From positions 62,001-126,000 of the forward strand of contig NZ_SJON01000008.1 in assembly GCF_004331385.1 (NCBI RefSeq): a DNA stretch of 64,000 bases. The letters are read 5' to 3'. Position 1 is the first letter of the stretch; each line of letters starts with the position of its first letter. The stretch is from Enterobacter quasihormaechei (GTDB taxonomy: Bacteria > Pseudomonadota > Gammaproteobacteria > Enterobacterales > Enterobacteriaceae). The notes below the pieces were generated by a model. It saw nothing but the letters and a program-made list of their open reading frames with translations. It made no database searches and was not told the DNA's origin. This document shows positions 9,727-24,461 of the stretch, one piece after another. A program made the position numbers and the translations under genes.

Positions 9727-12120
9727 TTAGCGTTTTGCCTGCCAGATACGGGCCTGATAATCACGGATTGAGCGGTCAGAGCTGAACATGCCGCAGCGCG
9801 CGGTGTTCAGGATACACGCACGGGTCCAGGCGTCCTGGTCGCGGTACAGCACGTCGACCTGCTTCTGCGCTTCAACATAAGCCGTGAAGTCAGCCATCAC
9901 CAGATACGGGTCGCCGCCCTGTTTGTCCATGCTGTGCAGCATCTGGTCAAACGCGTGCTTGTCGCCGTCGCTGTACTTACCGCTTTCCAGCTCTTTCAGC
10001 ACCGCATCCAGCACTTTGTCTTTTTTACGCCATTTCACCGGGTCGTACCCTTTGGCTTTGATGGCTTTCACTTCTTCAACAGTATGGCCGAAGATAAAGA
10101 TGTTCTCTTCACCGACCTTCTCCGCAATTTCGACGTTCGCGCCGTCCAGCGTGCCGACGGTCAGCGCGCCGTTCAGGGCCAGCTTCATGTTGCCTGTACC
10201 GGACGCTTCTTTACCGGCGGTCGAGATCTGCTCGGAGATATCCGCCGCCGGGATCAGCATTTCAGCCGCAGAGACGCAGTAGTCCGGCAGGAACACCACC
10301 TTCAGCTTGTCGCCCACCTTCGGATCGCTGTTGATCGCCGCCGCTACTTTATTAATGGCGAGGATAATGTTTTTCGCCAGGTAGTAACCCGGCGCCGCTT
10401 TCGCACCGAACAGGAACACGCGCGGCACGCGGTCGGCCTGCGGGTTCTCGCGGATCTCTTTGTACAGCGCCAGAATGTGCAGCAGGTTCAGGTGCTGACG
10501 CTTGTACTCGTGCAGACGTTTGATCTGAATATCGAAAATCGCGTTCGGGTTGATTTCAATCCCGGTGCGCATTTTCACGAACGCCGCCAGGCGAACTTTG
10601 TTCTCCAGCTTGATCGCGCGGTACTGCTCGCGGAACTTCGCGTCGTCGGCATATTTTTCCAGGTTGATGAGCTGGTCCAGGTCGTTGGCCCACTCTTTCT
10701 TCAGGGTCTTATCCAGCAGGCCGGCCAGCAGCGGGTTGCACTGCTTGATCCAGCGGCGCGGCGTGATGCCGTTGGTCACGTTGTGGAATTTGGTCGGCCA
10801 CAGCTGGTGGTATTCCGGGAACAGGTCTTTCACCACCAGGTCAGAGTGCAGCGCCGCCACGCCGTTGACCGCAAAACCGCTGACTACGCACATGTTCGCC
10901 ATGCGCACCTGCTTGTCGTGCACCACGGCCAGCTTCGCCCAGACGGCCTTATCGCCCGGCCAGGTTTTCTCCACCAGCGTTTTGAACTGGTCGTTAATCT
11001 TATTGATGATCTGCATATGGCGCGGCAGCAGCGTTTTCACCAGCTTCTCATCCCAGCACTCCAGCGCTTCCGGCATCAGGGTGTGGTTGGTGTAGGCGAA
11101 GGTGCGGCTGGTGATGGCCCAGGCGTCGTCCCAGCTCAGCTGATGCTCGTCAATCAGCACGCGCAGCAGTTCCGGGATGGCAATGGTCGGGTGCGTGTCG
11201 TTGAGCTGAATGACTTCGAAGTCCGGCAGCTGCGCCAGCTTGCGGCCCGCCAGGTGATGGCGACGCAGAATGTCCGCCACGGAGCAGGCGCACTGGAAGT
11301 ACTGCTGCATCAGGCGCAGCTTTTTACCCGCCAGATGGTTGTCGTTCGGGTAGAGCACTTTCGTCAGCTTCTCGGCGTCGATACCCTGCTGCTCGGCGCG
11401 CAGGAAATCACCGTCGTTGAATTTGGTCAGGTTGAACGGATGCGTGTGCTTCGCCTGCCACAGGCGCAGCGGCTGCGCCACGCCGTTACGGTAGCCGAGC
11501 ACCGGCAGGTCCCAGGCTTCACCGGTAATGGTGAACGCCGGCTCCCAGAGCCCTTGCTTCGTCACTTTCCCACCAATCCCGACCTGCACGTCCAGCTGCG
11601 CGTTGTGGCGGAACCACGGATAGGTATTACGGTGCCAGTCGTCCGGCGCTTCCATCTGGTGGCCGTCAGCGAACGACTGACGGAACAGGCCGTACTGGTA
11701 GTTCAGACCATAGCCAATCGCCGACTGGCCAACCGTTGCCATGGAATCCAGGAAGCAGGCGGCCAGACGTCCCAGTCCGCCGTTACCCAGCGCCGGGTCC
11801 GTCTCTTCTTCCAGCAAATCGGTCAGGTTGATGTCGTGTTCTTTCAGCACGTCACCCACTTCCTGATACCAGCCAAGGTTCAGCAGATTGTTGCCTGTCA
11901 GACGGCCAATCAGGAACTCCATCGAAATGTAGTTGACGTGACGCTGGCCCTTAACAGGCTTCGTCACGGGCTGAGCGTCCAGCTGCTCCGCGAGCGCCCC
12001 GCTCACCGCCTGCCACCACTGGTGAGGCGTCATCTCGTTTGCAGCATGAAGGCCAAAACGCTGCCACTGACGCGTCAGGGCAGCCTGAAATTGAGCTTTG
12101 TTGAAAGTAGGCTGTGACAT
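9727..12120 (-). CDS. malP: Maltodextrin phosphorylase
   Basis: A PLP-dependent GT35 phosphorylase of 797 residues, the same as E. coli MalP, which degrades linear maltodextrins to glucose-1-phosphate. The PLP lysine lies in the [20 protein letters not shown] motif; [14 protein letters not shown] and [15 protein letters not shown] are also conserved. The start [12 protein letters not shown] at 12120 fits the family; an upstream in-frame ATG at 12153 would add 11 residues of no family likeness. It is the first gene of malPQ, divergent from malT, with MalT boxes upstream. It is a paralogue of glgP at 19-22 kb. Confidence 0.98.
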   Translation of the reverse strand: MSQPTFNKAQFQAALTRQWQRFGLHAANEMTPHQWWQAVSGALAEQLDAQPVTKPVKGQRHVNYISMEFLIGRLTGNNLLNLGWYQEVGDVLKEHDINLTDLLEEETDPALGNGGLGRLAACFLDSMATVGQSAIGYGLNYQYGLFRQSFADGHQMEAPDDWHRNTYPWFRHNAQLDVQVGIGGKVTKQGLWEPAFTITGEAWDLPVLGYRNGVAQPLRLWQAKHTHPFNLTKFNDGDFLRAEQQGIDAEKLTKVLYPNDNHLAGKKLRLMQQYFQCACSVADILRRHHLAGRKLAQLPDFEVIQLNDTHPTIAIPELLRVLIDEHQLSWDDAWAITSRTFAYTNHTLMPEALECWDEKLVKTLLPRHMQIINKINDQFKTLVEKTWPGDKAVWAKLAVVHDKQVRMANMCVVSGFAVNGVAALHSDLVVKDLFPEYHQLWPTKFHNVTNGITPRRWIKQCNPLLAGLLDKTLKKEWANDLDQLINLEKYADDAKFREQYRAIKLENKVRLAAFVKMRTGIEINPNAIFDIQIKRLHEYKRQHLNLLHILALYKEIRENPQADRVPRVFLFGAKAAPGYYLAKNIILAINKVAAAINSDPKVGDKLKVVFLPDYCVSAAEMLIPAADISEQISTAGKEASGTGNMKLALNGALTVGTLDGANVEIAEKVGEENIFIFGHTVEEVKAIKAKGYDPVKWRKKDKVLDAVLKELESGKYSDGDKHAFDQMLHSMDKQGGDPYLVMADFTAYVEAQKQVDVLYRDQDAWTRACILNTARCGMFSSDRSIRDYQARIWQAKR

Positions 12121-12199
12121 AGGGAATCGGCATCCTGTAGAGAGAAAACACATTTGGCGCTAGTGTGCCTGGCTCACTGCGCCTCTTCCTCCTCCTGTC

Positions 12200-12233
12200 G
12201 GGGATTAGGCAGGGAGGAGTAGCGGGGATGAGC
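12200..12233. promoter_or_regulatory. Three tandem MalT-box-like sites upstream of malP
   Basis: GGGGATTAGG (12200-12209), GGGAGGAGTA (12212-12221) and GGGGATGAGC (12224-12233) repeat the MalT core GGA(T/G)GA in direct orientation at 12-base steps. They lie 80-113 bases upstream of malP. MalT bound to ATP and maltotriose activates malPQ through such arrays. Confidence 0.75.
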
Positions 12234-12370
12234 ATAAAAGTGTGATCGAGGCCACTGTGTGAGTGCGCGCTTCGCAAAAAAAAGATATACCGGAAGCGTG
12301 TCAAAGAAGTGAAATACCGTTTCGGAGGAAATTAATTATCGCTTAAATGATTACTTACGAAGAATATGAT

Positions 12371-12386
12371 TTCCGGGCGCCCGGAA
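12371..12386. repeat. 16-base perfect palindrome in the malP-malT spacer
   Basis: TTCCGGGCGCCCGGAA is identical to its reverse complement. It lies in a stretch (12240-12550) where I see no gene. It has no loop, so it suits a dimeric DNA-binding protein better than a terminator. Confidence 0.7.
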
Positions 12387-12553
12387 TATTCAGCACCACT
12401 ATTAAGCCCACGCAACCTTTGCCAAAGTTTATTAACTTCAGCGTCATTATCTCCTCCTGAAACCAGTTTCAGCGCAACCGTACACCTTGCAGACAAGCCA
12501 GCAGCAGCGCGGCATCCAGCCATTTAACAAAAGTTCCAACATAGATGAGAATG

Positions 12554-12575
12554 TTTTGTGACAGAGTGCAAATTC
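12554..12575. promoter_or_regulatory. CRP site of the malT promoter
   Basis: TTTTGTGACAGAGTGCAAAT contains a perfect left half TGTGA and a degraded right half. It closely resembles the CRP site known upstream of E. coli malT, about 120 bases before the gene. The rest of the 573-base malP-malT spacer is A+T-rich regulatory sequence. Confidence 0.7.
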
Positions 12576-12639
12576 AGAGCCTCCAAACCCAGACATAACT
12601 TGCAATAGTTCCTGTATTGGCCGAACTTATAGGTATTAA

Positions 12640-15399
<2,760 letters not shown>

Positions 15400-15405
15400 T
15401 TTATT

Positions 15406-15473
15406 GCCCGGCGGCGCTACGCTTGCACGGGCCTACGGGTTTTGTAGGTCGGGTAAGCGCCGCGCCACCCGAC
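15406..15473. repeat. REP/BIME-type inverted repeat pair
   Basis: GCCCGGCGGCGCTACGCTTG and GTAAGCGCCGCGCCACCCGAC units face each other around GGCCTAC...GTAGGTC, between the convergent malT and glpR genes. Confidence 0.85.
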
Positions 15474-15480
15474 AAAACGG

Positions 15481-16239
15481 CTAGCACAGCTCTAACTGCA
15501 CATTATTATCCTTAATCACCTGCATCACCCCCGCCGGCGGCATTACGTCGGTATAGACCGCATTCACCAGGCCAATGCTGCCCATGTTCACCATCGCGTT
15601 ACGGCCAAACTTCGAGTGGTCCACCACCAGCATCACGTGGCGCGAGTTCTCAATAATCGCGCGCTTGGTGCGCACCTCGTGATAATCAAACTCCAGCAGC
15701 GAGCCGTCAGTGTCGATGCCGCTGATCCCCAGAATGCCGAAATCGAGGCGGAACTGGGAGATAAAATCGAGCGTCGCTTCACCGATAATGCCCCCGTCGC
15801 GGCTGCGTAGCTCGCCGCCCGCGAGAATGATGCGGAAATCATCTTTCTGCATCAGGGTGTTGGCCACGTTCAGGTTGTTAGTGACCACGCGCAGGTTCTC
15901 GTGATCCAGCAGCGCGTGGGCGACCGCTTCCGGCGTGGTGCCGATATCAATAAACAGCGTCGCGCCGTTCGGGATCTGGCTCGCTACCTTACGGGCGATA
16001 CGCTCTTTCTCTGCCGTTTGCGTCGCCTTACGGTCATGCCACGAGGTGTTCACCGAGCTGGACGGCAGGGCGGCGCCGCCGTGATGCCGCAGAATACGGT
16101 TCTGATCGGCAAGGTCATTCAGGTCACGGCGGATGGTTTGCGGGCTAACGGCAAACTGCTCCACCAGCTCTTCCGTACTGACGTATCCCTGTTTTTTGAC
16201 CAGTTCGATAATGGCGTCATGACGTTGTGTTTGTTTCAT
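15481..16239 (-). CDS. glpR: Glycerol-3-phosphate regulon repressor
   Basis: DeoR-family repressor of 252 residues, the same as E. coli GlpR. The N-terminal helix-turn-helix is GYVSTEELVEQFAVSPQTIRRDLNDL. The sugar-phosphate sensor domain follows, with FIDIGTTPEAVA, AGGELRSRDGGIIGE and DFGILGISGIDTDGS. It represses glp genes until glycerol-3-phosphate binds. The ATG at 16239 was chosen over an adjacent upstream TTG. It is the last gene of glpEGR. Confidence 0.98.
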   Translation of the reverse strand: MKQTQRHDAIIELVKKQGYVSTEELVEQFAVSPQTIRRDLNDLADQNRILRHHGGAALPSSSVNTSWHDRKATQTAEKERIARKVASQIPNGATLFIDIGTTPEAVAHALLDHENLRVVTNNLNVANTLMQKDDFRIILAGGELRSRDGGIIGEATLDFISQFRLDFGILGISGIDTDGSLLEFDYHEVRTKRAIIENSRHVMLVVDHSKFGRNAMVNMGSIGLVNAVYTDVMPPAGVMQVIKDNNVQLELC

Positions 16240-16255
16240 CAATTATCCCTGAGAA

Positions 16256-17086
16256 TTATGTTCGTTTTCGCGCATGGAGCGTATCGGCAAGCGCCATCGC
16301 CAGCCCGACCGCCAGGCCGGTAACGTGCGCACCATTGGCGATAGACATACCAAACAGATCAAACCATCCGGCAATAAGCCATATTAACGCAAAGGTTATT
16401 AATCCACGTTGTAAATAGATGCCGCTTTCAGGGTCGCGCTCGCCTCTGAGCCAGGCGTAGCCCATCAGGGCGTAAACCACGCCGGATAACCCGCCAAACC
16501 ACGGGCCGCTGAATTTATGCTGCACATAGCCGCTCAACAGGGCGCTGATCACCGTGATGACAATCAGCTTGCCGCTGCCGAGTCGCTTCTCCACCGCCCC
16601 GCCGAGATACCACCACCACAGCAGGTTAAAGAGGATATGCATCACCGAGAAGTGCATCAGCGCATGCGTGAAGTAGCGCCAGACGTCAAATTGCAGGGAG
16701 GGATCGTACGGCCATGCCAGGGCAATCATCACGCTCTGGTCGCCCACCACGCTCATAATGATAAAGACGATGATGCAGGCCGCCATCAGCAGCAGGGTAA
16801 ACGGCCCTGCGCGCTCGCGGAGGGTGGCGAGAAAAGGAAAACGTTGATAGTGCAGGCCACTGCCCGTCTGTCCGGACTGCCAGCTTGCCGCCAGATAGCG
16901 CGGGTCGCCCGGGTTTTCCAGAAAACGCGCCAGCTCGGCGTTCACGCGCTCGGCCTGGCTTTCGTCCGCCAGCCAGACGTCCGTCTGCGTATGCTGCTGA
17001 ATAGTCAGGATTATGCCCTGCGTCGCCATATAGTCGACAAACGCCTGGGCGACGCGTGGGTTGCTAAAAGAGGTGATCATCAACAT
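16256..17086 (-). CDS. glpG: Rhomboid intramembrane serine protease
   Basis: A 276-residue inner-membrane protease. The N-terminal cytoplasmic domain (~1-90) is followed by six transmembrane helices. The catalytic Ser is in [13 protein letters not shown] (Ser201 by E. coli numbering) and His in NGAHVTG (His254). The L1-loop region [28 protein letters not shown] is conserved. The start at MLMITSF (17086) matches the family; a longer in-frame start exists. It lies between glpE and glpR. Confidence 0.97.
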   Translation of the reverse strand: MLMITSFSNPRVAQAFVDYMATQGIILTIQQHTQTDVWLADESQAERVNAELARFLENPGDPRYLAASWQSGQTGSGLHYQRFPFLATLRERAGPFTLLLMAACIIVFIIMSVVGDQSVMIALAWPYDPSLQFDVWRYFTHALMHFSVMHILFNLLWWWYLGGAVEKRLGSGKLIVITVISALLSGYVQHKFSGPWFGGLSGVVYALMGYAWLRGERDPESGIYLQRGLITFALIWLIAGWFDLFGMSIANGAHVTGLAVGLAMALADTLHARKRT

Positions 17087-17133
17087 GGGCAGCGGTCGCT
17101 TATTTCCACACAAAAGGGGACAGTATAGCGGGA

Positions 17134-17466
17134 TCAGCGCTCAAACGCGTATTCTACTTCTGCCGGGAAATGACGGTGCCAGGCATCAAAGCCGCCGTCG
17201 ACGCTGTACACCGCATCGTAGCCCTGCTGGATCAGATACTGCGCTGCGCCTTTACTGCTGTTGCCGTGGTAACACATCACCATCACCGGGGTTTCGAAGT
17301 CGTTATCGCGCATAAACGCGCCCAGCGTGTCGTTGGTCAAATGGAACGCGCCCGGCGTGTGGCCCATGGCAAAGCTCTGCGGATCGCGGATGTCCACCAG
17401 CACCGCGGTTTTCTGGTGCATCTTCTGATGGGCTTCTTCTACGTTAATACATTCAAACTGATCCAT
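17134..17466 (-). CDS. glpE: Thiosulfate sulfurtransferase GlpE
   Basis: Single-domain rhodanese of 110 residues that moves sulfane sulfur from thiosulfate to cyanide or thioredoxin. The active-site loop is CYHGNSS with the catalytic Cys65, and the [12 protein letters not shown] and GGFDAW motifs are conserved. It is the first gene of glpEGR, divergent from glpD, and sits in the cytoplasm. The last residues (VEYAFER) differ from E. coli GlpE, which has 108. Confidence 0.96.
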   Translation of the reverse strand: MDQFECINVEEAHQKMHQKTAVLVDIRDPQSFAMGHTPGAFHLTNDTLGAFMRDNDFETPVMVMCYHGNSSKGAAQYLIQQGYDAVYSVDGGFDAWHRHFPAEVEYAFER

Positions 17467-17602
17467 GGTGTTCTCTTTACAGTGGTCAACGACAAGATTT
17501 TACCCCGTAGTGTACGTCCTGGCGGCGGGTAAACGCCATTATGTTATCCATATCACTCTAAATTGTTTTTTTGATGTTACCAAAAGCGCGTTCCTTTGCT
17601 AT

Positions 17603-17622
17603 TATGAGCGATATCGAACATT
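17603..17622. promoter_or_regulatory. GlpR operator 1 of glpD
   Basis: The dyad TATGAGCGATATCGAACATT matches the GlpR consensus WATGTTCGWTAWCGAACATW at 18 of 20 positions, about 33 bases upstream of the glpD start. Confidence 0.75.
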
Positions 17623-17642
17623 TCTGAGCTTTAACGAAAGTG
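17623..17642. promoter_or_regulatory. Weaker tandem GlpR operator 2 of glpD
   Basis: TCTGAGCTTTAACGAAAGTG abuts the first operator and matches about 13 of 20 consensus positions. Tandem GlpR sites are known at E. coli glpD. Confidence 0.45.
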
Positions 17643-17654
17643 CATGAGGGTGTT

Positions 17655-19163
17655 ATGGAAACCAAAGATCTGATTGTGATAGGCGGTGGCATCAACGGTG
17701 CCGGTATTGCGGTTGATGCCGCAGGACGCGGTTTATCCGTGCTGATGCTGGAAGCTAACGATCTCGCCTGCGCGACGTCGTCCGCCAGCTCCAAGCTGAT
17801 CCACGGTGGCCTGCGCTACCTGGAACACTACGAATTCCGCCTGGTCAGCGAAGCGCTGGCCGAACGCGAAGTGCTGCTGAAAATGGCCCCGCATCTGGCG
17901 ATCCCGATGCGCTTCCGCCTGCCTCACCGCCCGCACCTGCGCCCGGCGTGGATGATCCGCATCGGCCTGTTTATGTACGATCATCTCGGCAAACGCACCA
18001 GCCTGCCGGGTTCGAACGGTTTGCGTTTTGGCTCAGAATCGGTCCTTAAGCCTGAAATCGTGCGCGGTTTCGAATATTCCGACTGCTGGGTGGACGATGC
18101 ACGTCTGGTGCTGGCTAACGCCCAGATGGTCGAGAAGAAAGGCGGCGAGGTGAAAACCCGCACCCGCGCGACCGCCGCCCGCCGCGAAAACGGCCTGTGG
18201 ATTGTGGAAGCAGAAGACGTGGATACCGGCGAGAAGTTCAGCTGGAAAGCACGCGGCCTGGTGAACGCCACCGGCCCGTGGGTGAAGCAGTTCTTCGACG
18301 ATGGAATGCACCTGCCTTCACCGTACGGCATTCGCCTGATCAAGGGCAGCCACATTGTGGTGCCGCGCGTACATACTCAGAAGCAGGCCTACATCCTGCA
18401 AAACGAAGATAAACGCATCGTGTTTGTGATCCCGTGGATGGACGAGTTCTCCATCATCGGCACCACCGACGTGGAGTACAAAGGCGATCCGAAAAACGTT
18501 GAGATCGACGAGAGTGAAGTCAGCTACCTGCTGAAGGTGTACAACGCGCACTTTAAGAAACAGCTGGCGTGCGATGACGTGGTCTGGACCTACTCCGGCG
18601 TGCGTCCGCTGTGCGATGACGAATCTGACTCACCGCAGGCCATCACCCGCGATTATACGCTCGATATTCACGACGTAGACGGTCAGGCGCCGCTGCTGTC
18701 AGTGTTTGGCGGCAAGCTTACCACCTACCGCAAGCTGGCCGAGCACGCGCTGGAAAAACTGGCGCCGTACTATAAAGGCATCGGCCCCGCGTGGACCAAA
18801 GAGGCGGTACTGCCGGGCGGGGATATCGGCGACAACCGCGACGATTACGCCGCGAAGCTGCGTCGCCGCTTCCCGTTCATCACCGAAGGGATGGCGCGCC
18901 ACTATGCCCGCACCTACGGCAGCAATACCGAGCTGTTCCTCGGCGACGCGAAAGAGATTGGCGACCTGGGCGAACATTTCGGTCATGAGCTGTATGAAGC
19001 GGAGCTGCGCTACCTGGTTGAACACGAGTGGGTGCGTCGCCTGGACGATGCCATCTGGCGTCGTACTAAAGAAGGGATGTGGCTGAATGCCGAGCAGCAG
19101 TCTCGCGTCGCGCAGTGGCTGGCGCAACATGCGGGAAAGCGTGAATTGTCGCTGGCGTCGTAA
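17655..19163 (+). CDS. glpD: Aerobic glycerol-3-phosphate dehydrogenase
   Basis: FAD-dependent membrane-associated dehydrogenase of 502 residues (E. coli 501). It oxidises sn-glycerol-3-phosphate to dihydroxyacetone phosphate and passes electrons to ubiquinone. The N-terminal dinucleotide fold reads LIVIGGGINGAGIAVDAAGRG. SSASSKLIHGGLRYLEHYEF and LLSVFGGKLTTYRKLAEHALE are family signatures. The start METKDLIV at 17655 was chosen over an upstream ATG at 17640, which lies inside the operator region. It is controlled by GlpR. Confidence 0.98.
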   Translation: METKDLIVIGGGINGAGIAVDAAGRGLSVLMLEANDLACATSSASSKLIHGGLRYLEHYEFRLVSEALAEREVLLKMAPHLAIPMRFRLPHRPHLRPAWMIRIGLFMYDHLGKRTSLPGSNGLRFGSESVLKPEIVRGFEYSDCWVDDARLVLANAQMVEKKGGEVKTRTRATAARRENGLWIVEAEDVDTGEKFSWKARGLVNATGPWVKQFFDDGMHLPSPYGIRLIKGSHIVVPRVHTQKQAYILQNEDKRIVFVIPWMDEFSIIGTTDVEYKGDPKNVEIDESEVSYLLKVYNAHFKKQLACDDVVWTYSGVRPLCDDESDSPQAITRDYTLDIHDVDGQAPLLSVFGGKLTTYRKLAEHALEKLAPYYKGIGPAWTKEAVLPGGDIGDNRDDYAAKLRRRFPFITEGMARHYARTYGSNTELFLGDAKEIGDLGEHFGHELYEAELRYLVEHEWVRRLDDAIWRRTKEGMWLNAEQQSRVAQWLAQHAGKRELSLAS

Positions 19164-19172
19164 ATGAAAAAA

Positions 19173-19242
19173 GCCGGGTGGCGGCTCCGCCTTACCCGGC
19201 CTACTCGATCCTGTAGGCCCGGTAAGCGAAGCGCCACCGGGC
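19173..19242. repeat. REP/BIME-type inverted repeat pair
   Basis: GCCGGGTGGCGGCTCCGCCT...CCCGGCCTAC faces GTAGGCCCGGTAAGCGAAGC...CACCGGGC, filling the glpD-glgP convergent junction. An A-run just before it (GAAAAAAGCCGGG) may let it also act as a terminator. Confidence 0.88.
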
Positions 19243-19249
19243 TAAATTT

Positions 19250-21715
<2,466 letters not shown>

Positions 21716-23149
21716 TTACATCAAGCGTTGATAAAGGTCGCGGTAAGACTGCGCCGCAACGTGCCAGCCAAAGTCCATGGACATCGCCTGACGTTGGACG
21801 TAACGCCACAGGGATGGACGGGACCACAAGACGAACGCACGCCGGATCGCCCGAAGCAGCGACCAGGCATTACTGTCCTCAAAGACAAACCCGCTAGCGA
21901 TACCGTCCGCCAGGTTTTCCAGAGAGCTGTCAGACACCGTATCCGCCAGCCCGCCCGTGCGCCGCACCAGCGGCAACGTGCCGTATTTCAGGCCATAGAG
22001 CTGCGTCAGGCCGCAGGGCTCGAAACGGCTCGGCACCAGAATCACGTCCGCGCCGCCCATGATGCGGTGCGAAAAGGCTTCGTGATAACCGATCTGCACG
22101 CCCACCTGCCCCGGGTGTTCCGCCGCGGCCGCCAGGAAACCTTCCTGTAATACCGGGTCGCCCGCACCAAGCAGCGCCAGCTGGCCGCCCTGCTCCAGTA
22201 ATCCAGGCAGCGCCTCCAGCACCAGATCCAGCCCTTTCTGGCTGGTCAGGCGGCTGACCACCGCAAACAGCGGCACCTTGTCGTTGACCTTCAGCCCCAT
22301 CGCAATCTGTAGCTGGCGCTTGTTTTCCGCTTTGTCTTCCACCGAGTCGCGACCATAGCGCGCCGCCAGCAGGAGGTCCGTTTCCGGATTCCAGATCTGT
22401 TCATCCACGCCGTTCAGAATGCCCGACAGGCGGCCTTCACGGTGGCGCTGTTGCAGCAGACCTTCCATACCGTAACCGAACTCCGGCTGGGTAATTTCAC
22501 GCGCGTAGGTTGGGCTGACCGCCGTAATGTGGTCGGCGTAGTACAGCCCCGCCTTCAGGAACGAAATCTGTCCGTTAAACTCCAGCCCGTGCATGTTAAA
22601 GAACGACCATGGCAGATCGATGTCATTCATGTGATGGGCGTAATACATGCCCTGATACGCCAGGTTGTGCACGGTAAACACCGATTTGGCCGGATGCCCC
22701 TTCGCCGCCAGATACGCGGGTGCCAGCCCCGCATGCCAGTCGTGCGCGTGCACCACGTTCGGACGCCAGAACGGATCCAGCCCGACGGCCATCTCCGCCC
22801 CCACCCAGCCGAGCAGGGCAAAGCGCAGCACGTTATCGGTATAGGCGTACAGGTTGGTATCATGATACGGGCTGCCGGGACGGTCGTATAAATGCGGCGC
22901 ATCGATCAGGTAAATGCCTACCCCATTGTAATGTCCAAACAGCAGGGTGATACGTCCCGCGAAGGTCTCGCGACGGGAAACAACCTTTGCATCAGGAATA
23001 CCGCGCCGGATATCCGGAAAAGCGGGCAACAACACGCGGGTATCTACCCCTCCGGCAATTTGCGCCGCCGGTAGTGCACCAAGAACATCCGCCAGTCCGC
23101 CCGTTTTTAACAACGGGAACATCTCAGAACATACGTGTAAAACCTGCAT
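21716..23149 (-). CDS. glgA: Glycogen synthase (ADP-glucose)
   Basis: A GT5 enzyme of 477 residues that adds glucose from ADP-glucose to the growing glycogen chain. The N-terminal substrate loop KTGGLADV (Lys15) and the C-terminal [18 protein letters not shown] with the catalytic Glu are present, as are [11 protein letters not shown] and [10 protein letters not shown]. Two ATGs stand in tandem at the start (23152 and 23149); the second gives the family start [12 protein letters not shown]. Either way the start touches the stop of glgC, indicating translational coupling. Confidence 0.98.
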   Translation of the reverse strand: MQVLHVCSEMFPLLKTGGLADVLGALPAAQIAGGVDTRVLLPAFPDIRRGIPDAKVVSRRETFAGRITLLFGHYNGVGIYLIDAPHLYDRPGSPYHDTNLYAYTDNVLRFALLGWVGAEMAVGLDPFWRPNVVHAHDWHAGLAPAYLAAKGHPAKSVFTVHNLAYQGMYYAHHMNDIDLPWSFFNMHGLEFNGQISFLKAGLYYADHITAVSPTYAREITQPEFGYGMEGLLQQRHREGRLSGILNGVDEQIWNPETDLLLAARYGRDSVEDKAENKRQLQIAMGLKVNDKVPLFAVVSRLTSQKGLDLVLEALPGLLEQGGQLALLGAGDPVLQEGFLAAAAEHPGQVGVQIGYHEAFSHRIMGGADVILVPSRFEPCGLTQLYGLKYGTLPLVRRTGGLADTVSDSSLENLADGIASGFVFEDSNAWSLLRAIRRAFVLWSRPSLWRYVQRQAMSMDFGWHVAAQSYRDLYQRLM

Positions 23150-24444
23150 CATCGCTCCTGTTTGATTTGCAGCTTCCGCAACATTTCCCGTGTTACTAAC
23201 ACGATCCCCTCTTCCGAACGGTAGAAACGACGCGCATCTTCTTCCGCGTTTTCCCCAATCACCATCCCTTCGGGAATGACGCAGGCGCGGTCAATGACGC
23301 AGCGACGCAGACGACATGAGCGCCCTACCCAGACGTCCGGCAGCAGGACTGCCGAATCGATATTACAGAATGAGTTTATACGCACGCGCGGGAACAGCAC
23401 GGACTGCACCACCACCGAACCGGAGATAATGCACCCGCCAGAGACCAGCGAGTTCAGCGTCATACCGTGGCTGCCGGAGCGGTCCTGCACGAACTTCGCC
23501 GGCGGCAGCGATTCCATATGGGTGCGTATTGGCCAGTTCTGGTCGTACATATCCAGCTCAGGCGTGACGGACGCCAGATCGAGGTTGGCTTTCCAGTACG
23601 CTTCCAGGGTTCCCACATCGCGCCAGTAGGGTTCCGCATTCGGATCGGACTGCACGCAGGACAGCGGGAACGGATGTGCATACGCCATGCCAGCTTTGGT
23701 AATTTTCGGGATAATGTCTTTGCCGAAATCGTGGCTGGAGTTTTCGTCTGTGTCGTCTTCTTCCAGCAGCTCATAAAGATAGTCAGCATCAAAGACATAG
23801 ATCCCCATGCTGGCGAGCGATTTGGTGTCATCCCCCGGCATGGTTGGCGGGTTCGCCGGCTTTTCAACAAAATCGATAATCTTGTCGTCCGCATCCACGT
23901 GCATCACGCCGAACGCGGTTGCTTCCGCAACGGGCACCGGCAGACACGCCACGGTGCAGCGCGCCCCTTTTTCGACATGGTCGATCAGCATGTGGGAGTA
24001 ATCTTGCTTGTAGATGTGGTCCCCCGCGAGGATCACGACGTATTCCGCGTTGTAGCGGCGAATGATGTCGAGGTTTTGGGTCACCGCATCCGCCGTGCCG
24101 CGGTACCAGTTTTCCCCGTGTACGCGCTGCTGCGCGGGAAGCAGATCGACAAACTCGTTCATCTCTTCGCTGAAGAATGACCAGCCGCGCTGAATGTGCT
24201 GCACCAGCGTGTGCGACTGATACTGCGTAATGACGCCAATGCGGCGAATGCCTGAGTTCAGGCAGTTGGAGAGTGCAAAATCGATAATACGGAACTTACC
24301 ACCAAAGTGAACCGCCGGCTTGGCGCGCTTGATGGTCAAATCTTTCAGACGGGTACCACGCCCGCCCGCAAGTATCAGGGCAACTGTTTTTAATGGTAGC
24401 TGGCGCGCCAACATTAACGGATCGTTCTTCTCTAATCTAACCAT
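23149..24444 (-). CDS. glgC: Glucose-1-phosphate adenylyltransferase
   Basis: ADP-glucose pyrophosphorylase of 431 residues, the committed and allosterically controlled step of glycogen synthesis. The N-terminal [15 protein letters not shown] nucleotide loop, [20 protein letters not shown] and FVEKP motifs are followed by a C-terminal left-handed beta-helix. The N-terminal Lys/Arg region ([25 protein letters not shown]) carries the fructose-1,6-bisphosphate/AMP effector residues. The start MVRLEKND at 24444 matches the family; an in-frame ATG 12 codons upstream has no such likeness. Confidence 0.98.
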   Translation of the reverse strand: MVRLEKNDPLMLARQLPLKTVALILAGGRGTRLKDLTIKRAKPAVHFGGKFRIIDFALSNCLNSGIRRIGVITQYQSHTLVQHIQRGWSFFSEEMNEFVDLLPAQQRVHGENWYRGTADAVTQNLDIIRRYNAEYVVILAGDHIYKQDYSHMLIDHVEKGARCTVACLPVPVAEATAFGVMHVDADDKIIDFVEKPANPPTMPGDDTKSLASMGIYVFDADYLYELLEEDDTDENSSHDFGKDIIPKITKAGMAYAHPFPLSCVQSDPNAEPYWRDVGTLEAYWKANLDLASVTPELDMYDQNWPIRTHMESLPPAKFVQDRSGSHGMTLNSLVSGGCIISGSVVVQSVLFPRVRINSFCNIDSAVLLPDVWVGRSCRLRRCVIDRACVIPEGMVIGENAEEDARRFYRSEEGIVLVTREMLRKLQIKQER

Positions 24445-24461
24445 GACTAACTCCTTTTTTA

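Noticed and set aside
9934..12117. Very long plus-strand frame opposite malP
   Set aside because: A shadow of the high-GC malP coding frame; its translation is rich in Gln, Arg, His and Val with no domain.
12332..12523. Short minus-strand frame in the malP-malT spacer
   Set aside because: It spans the palindrome and regulatory sequence, has no ribosome site and resembles no family.
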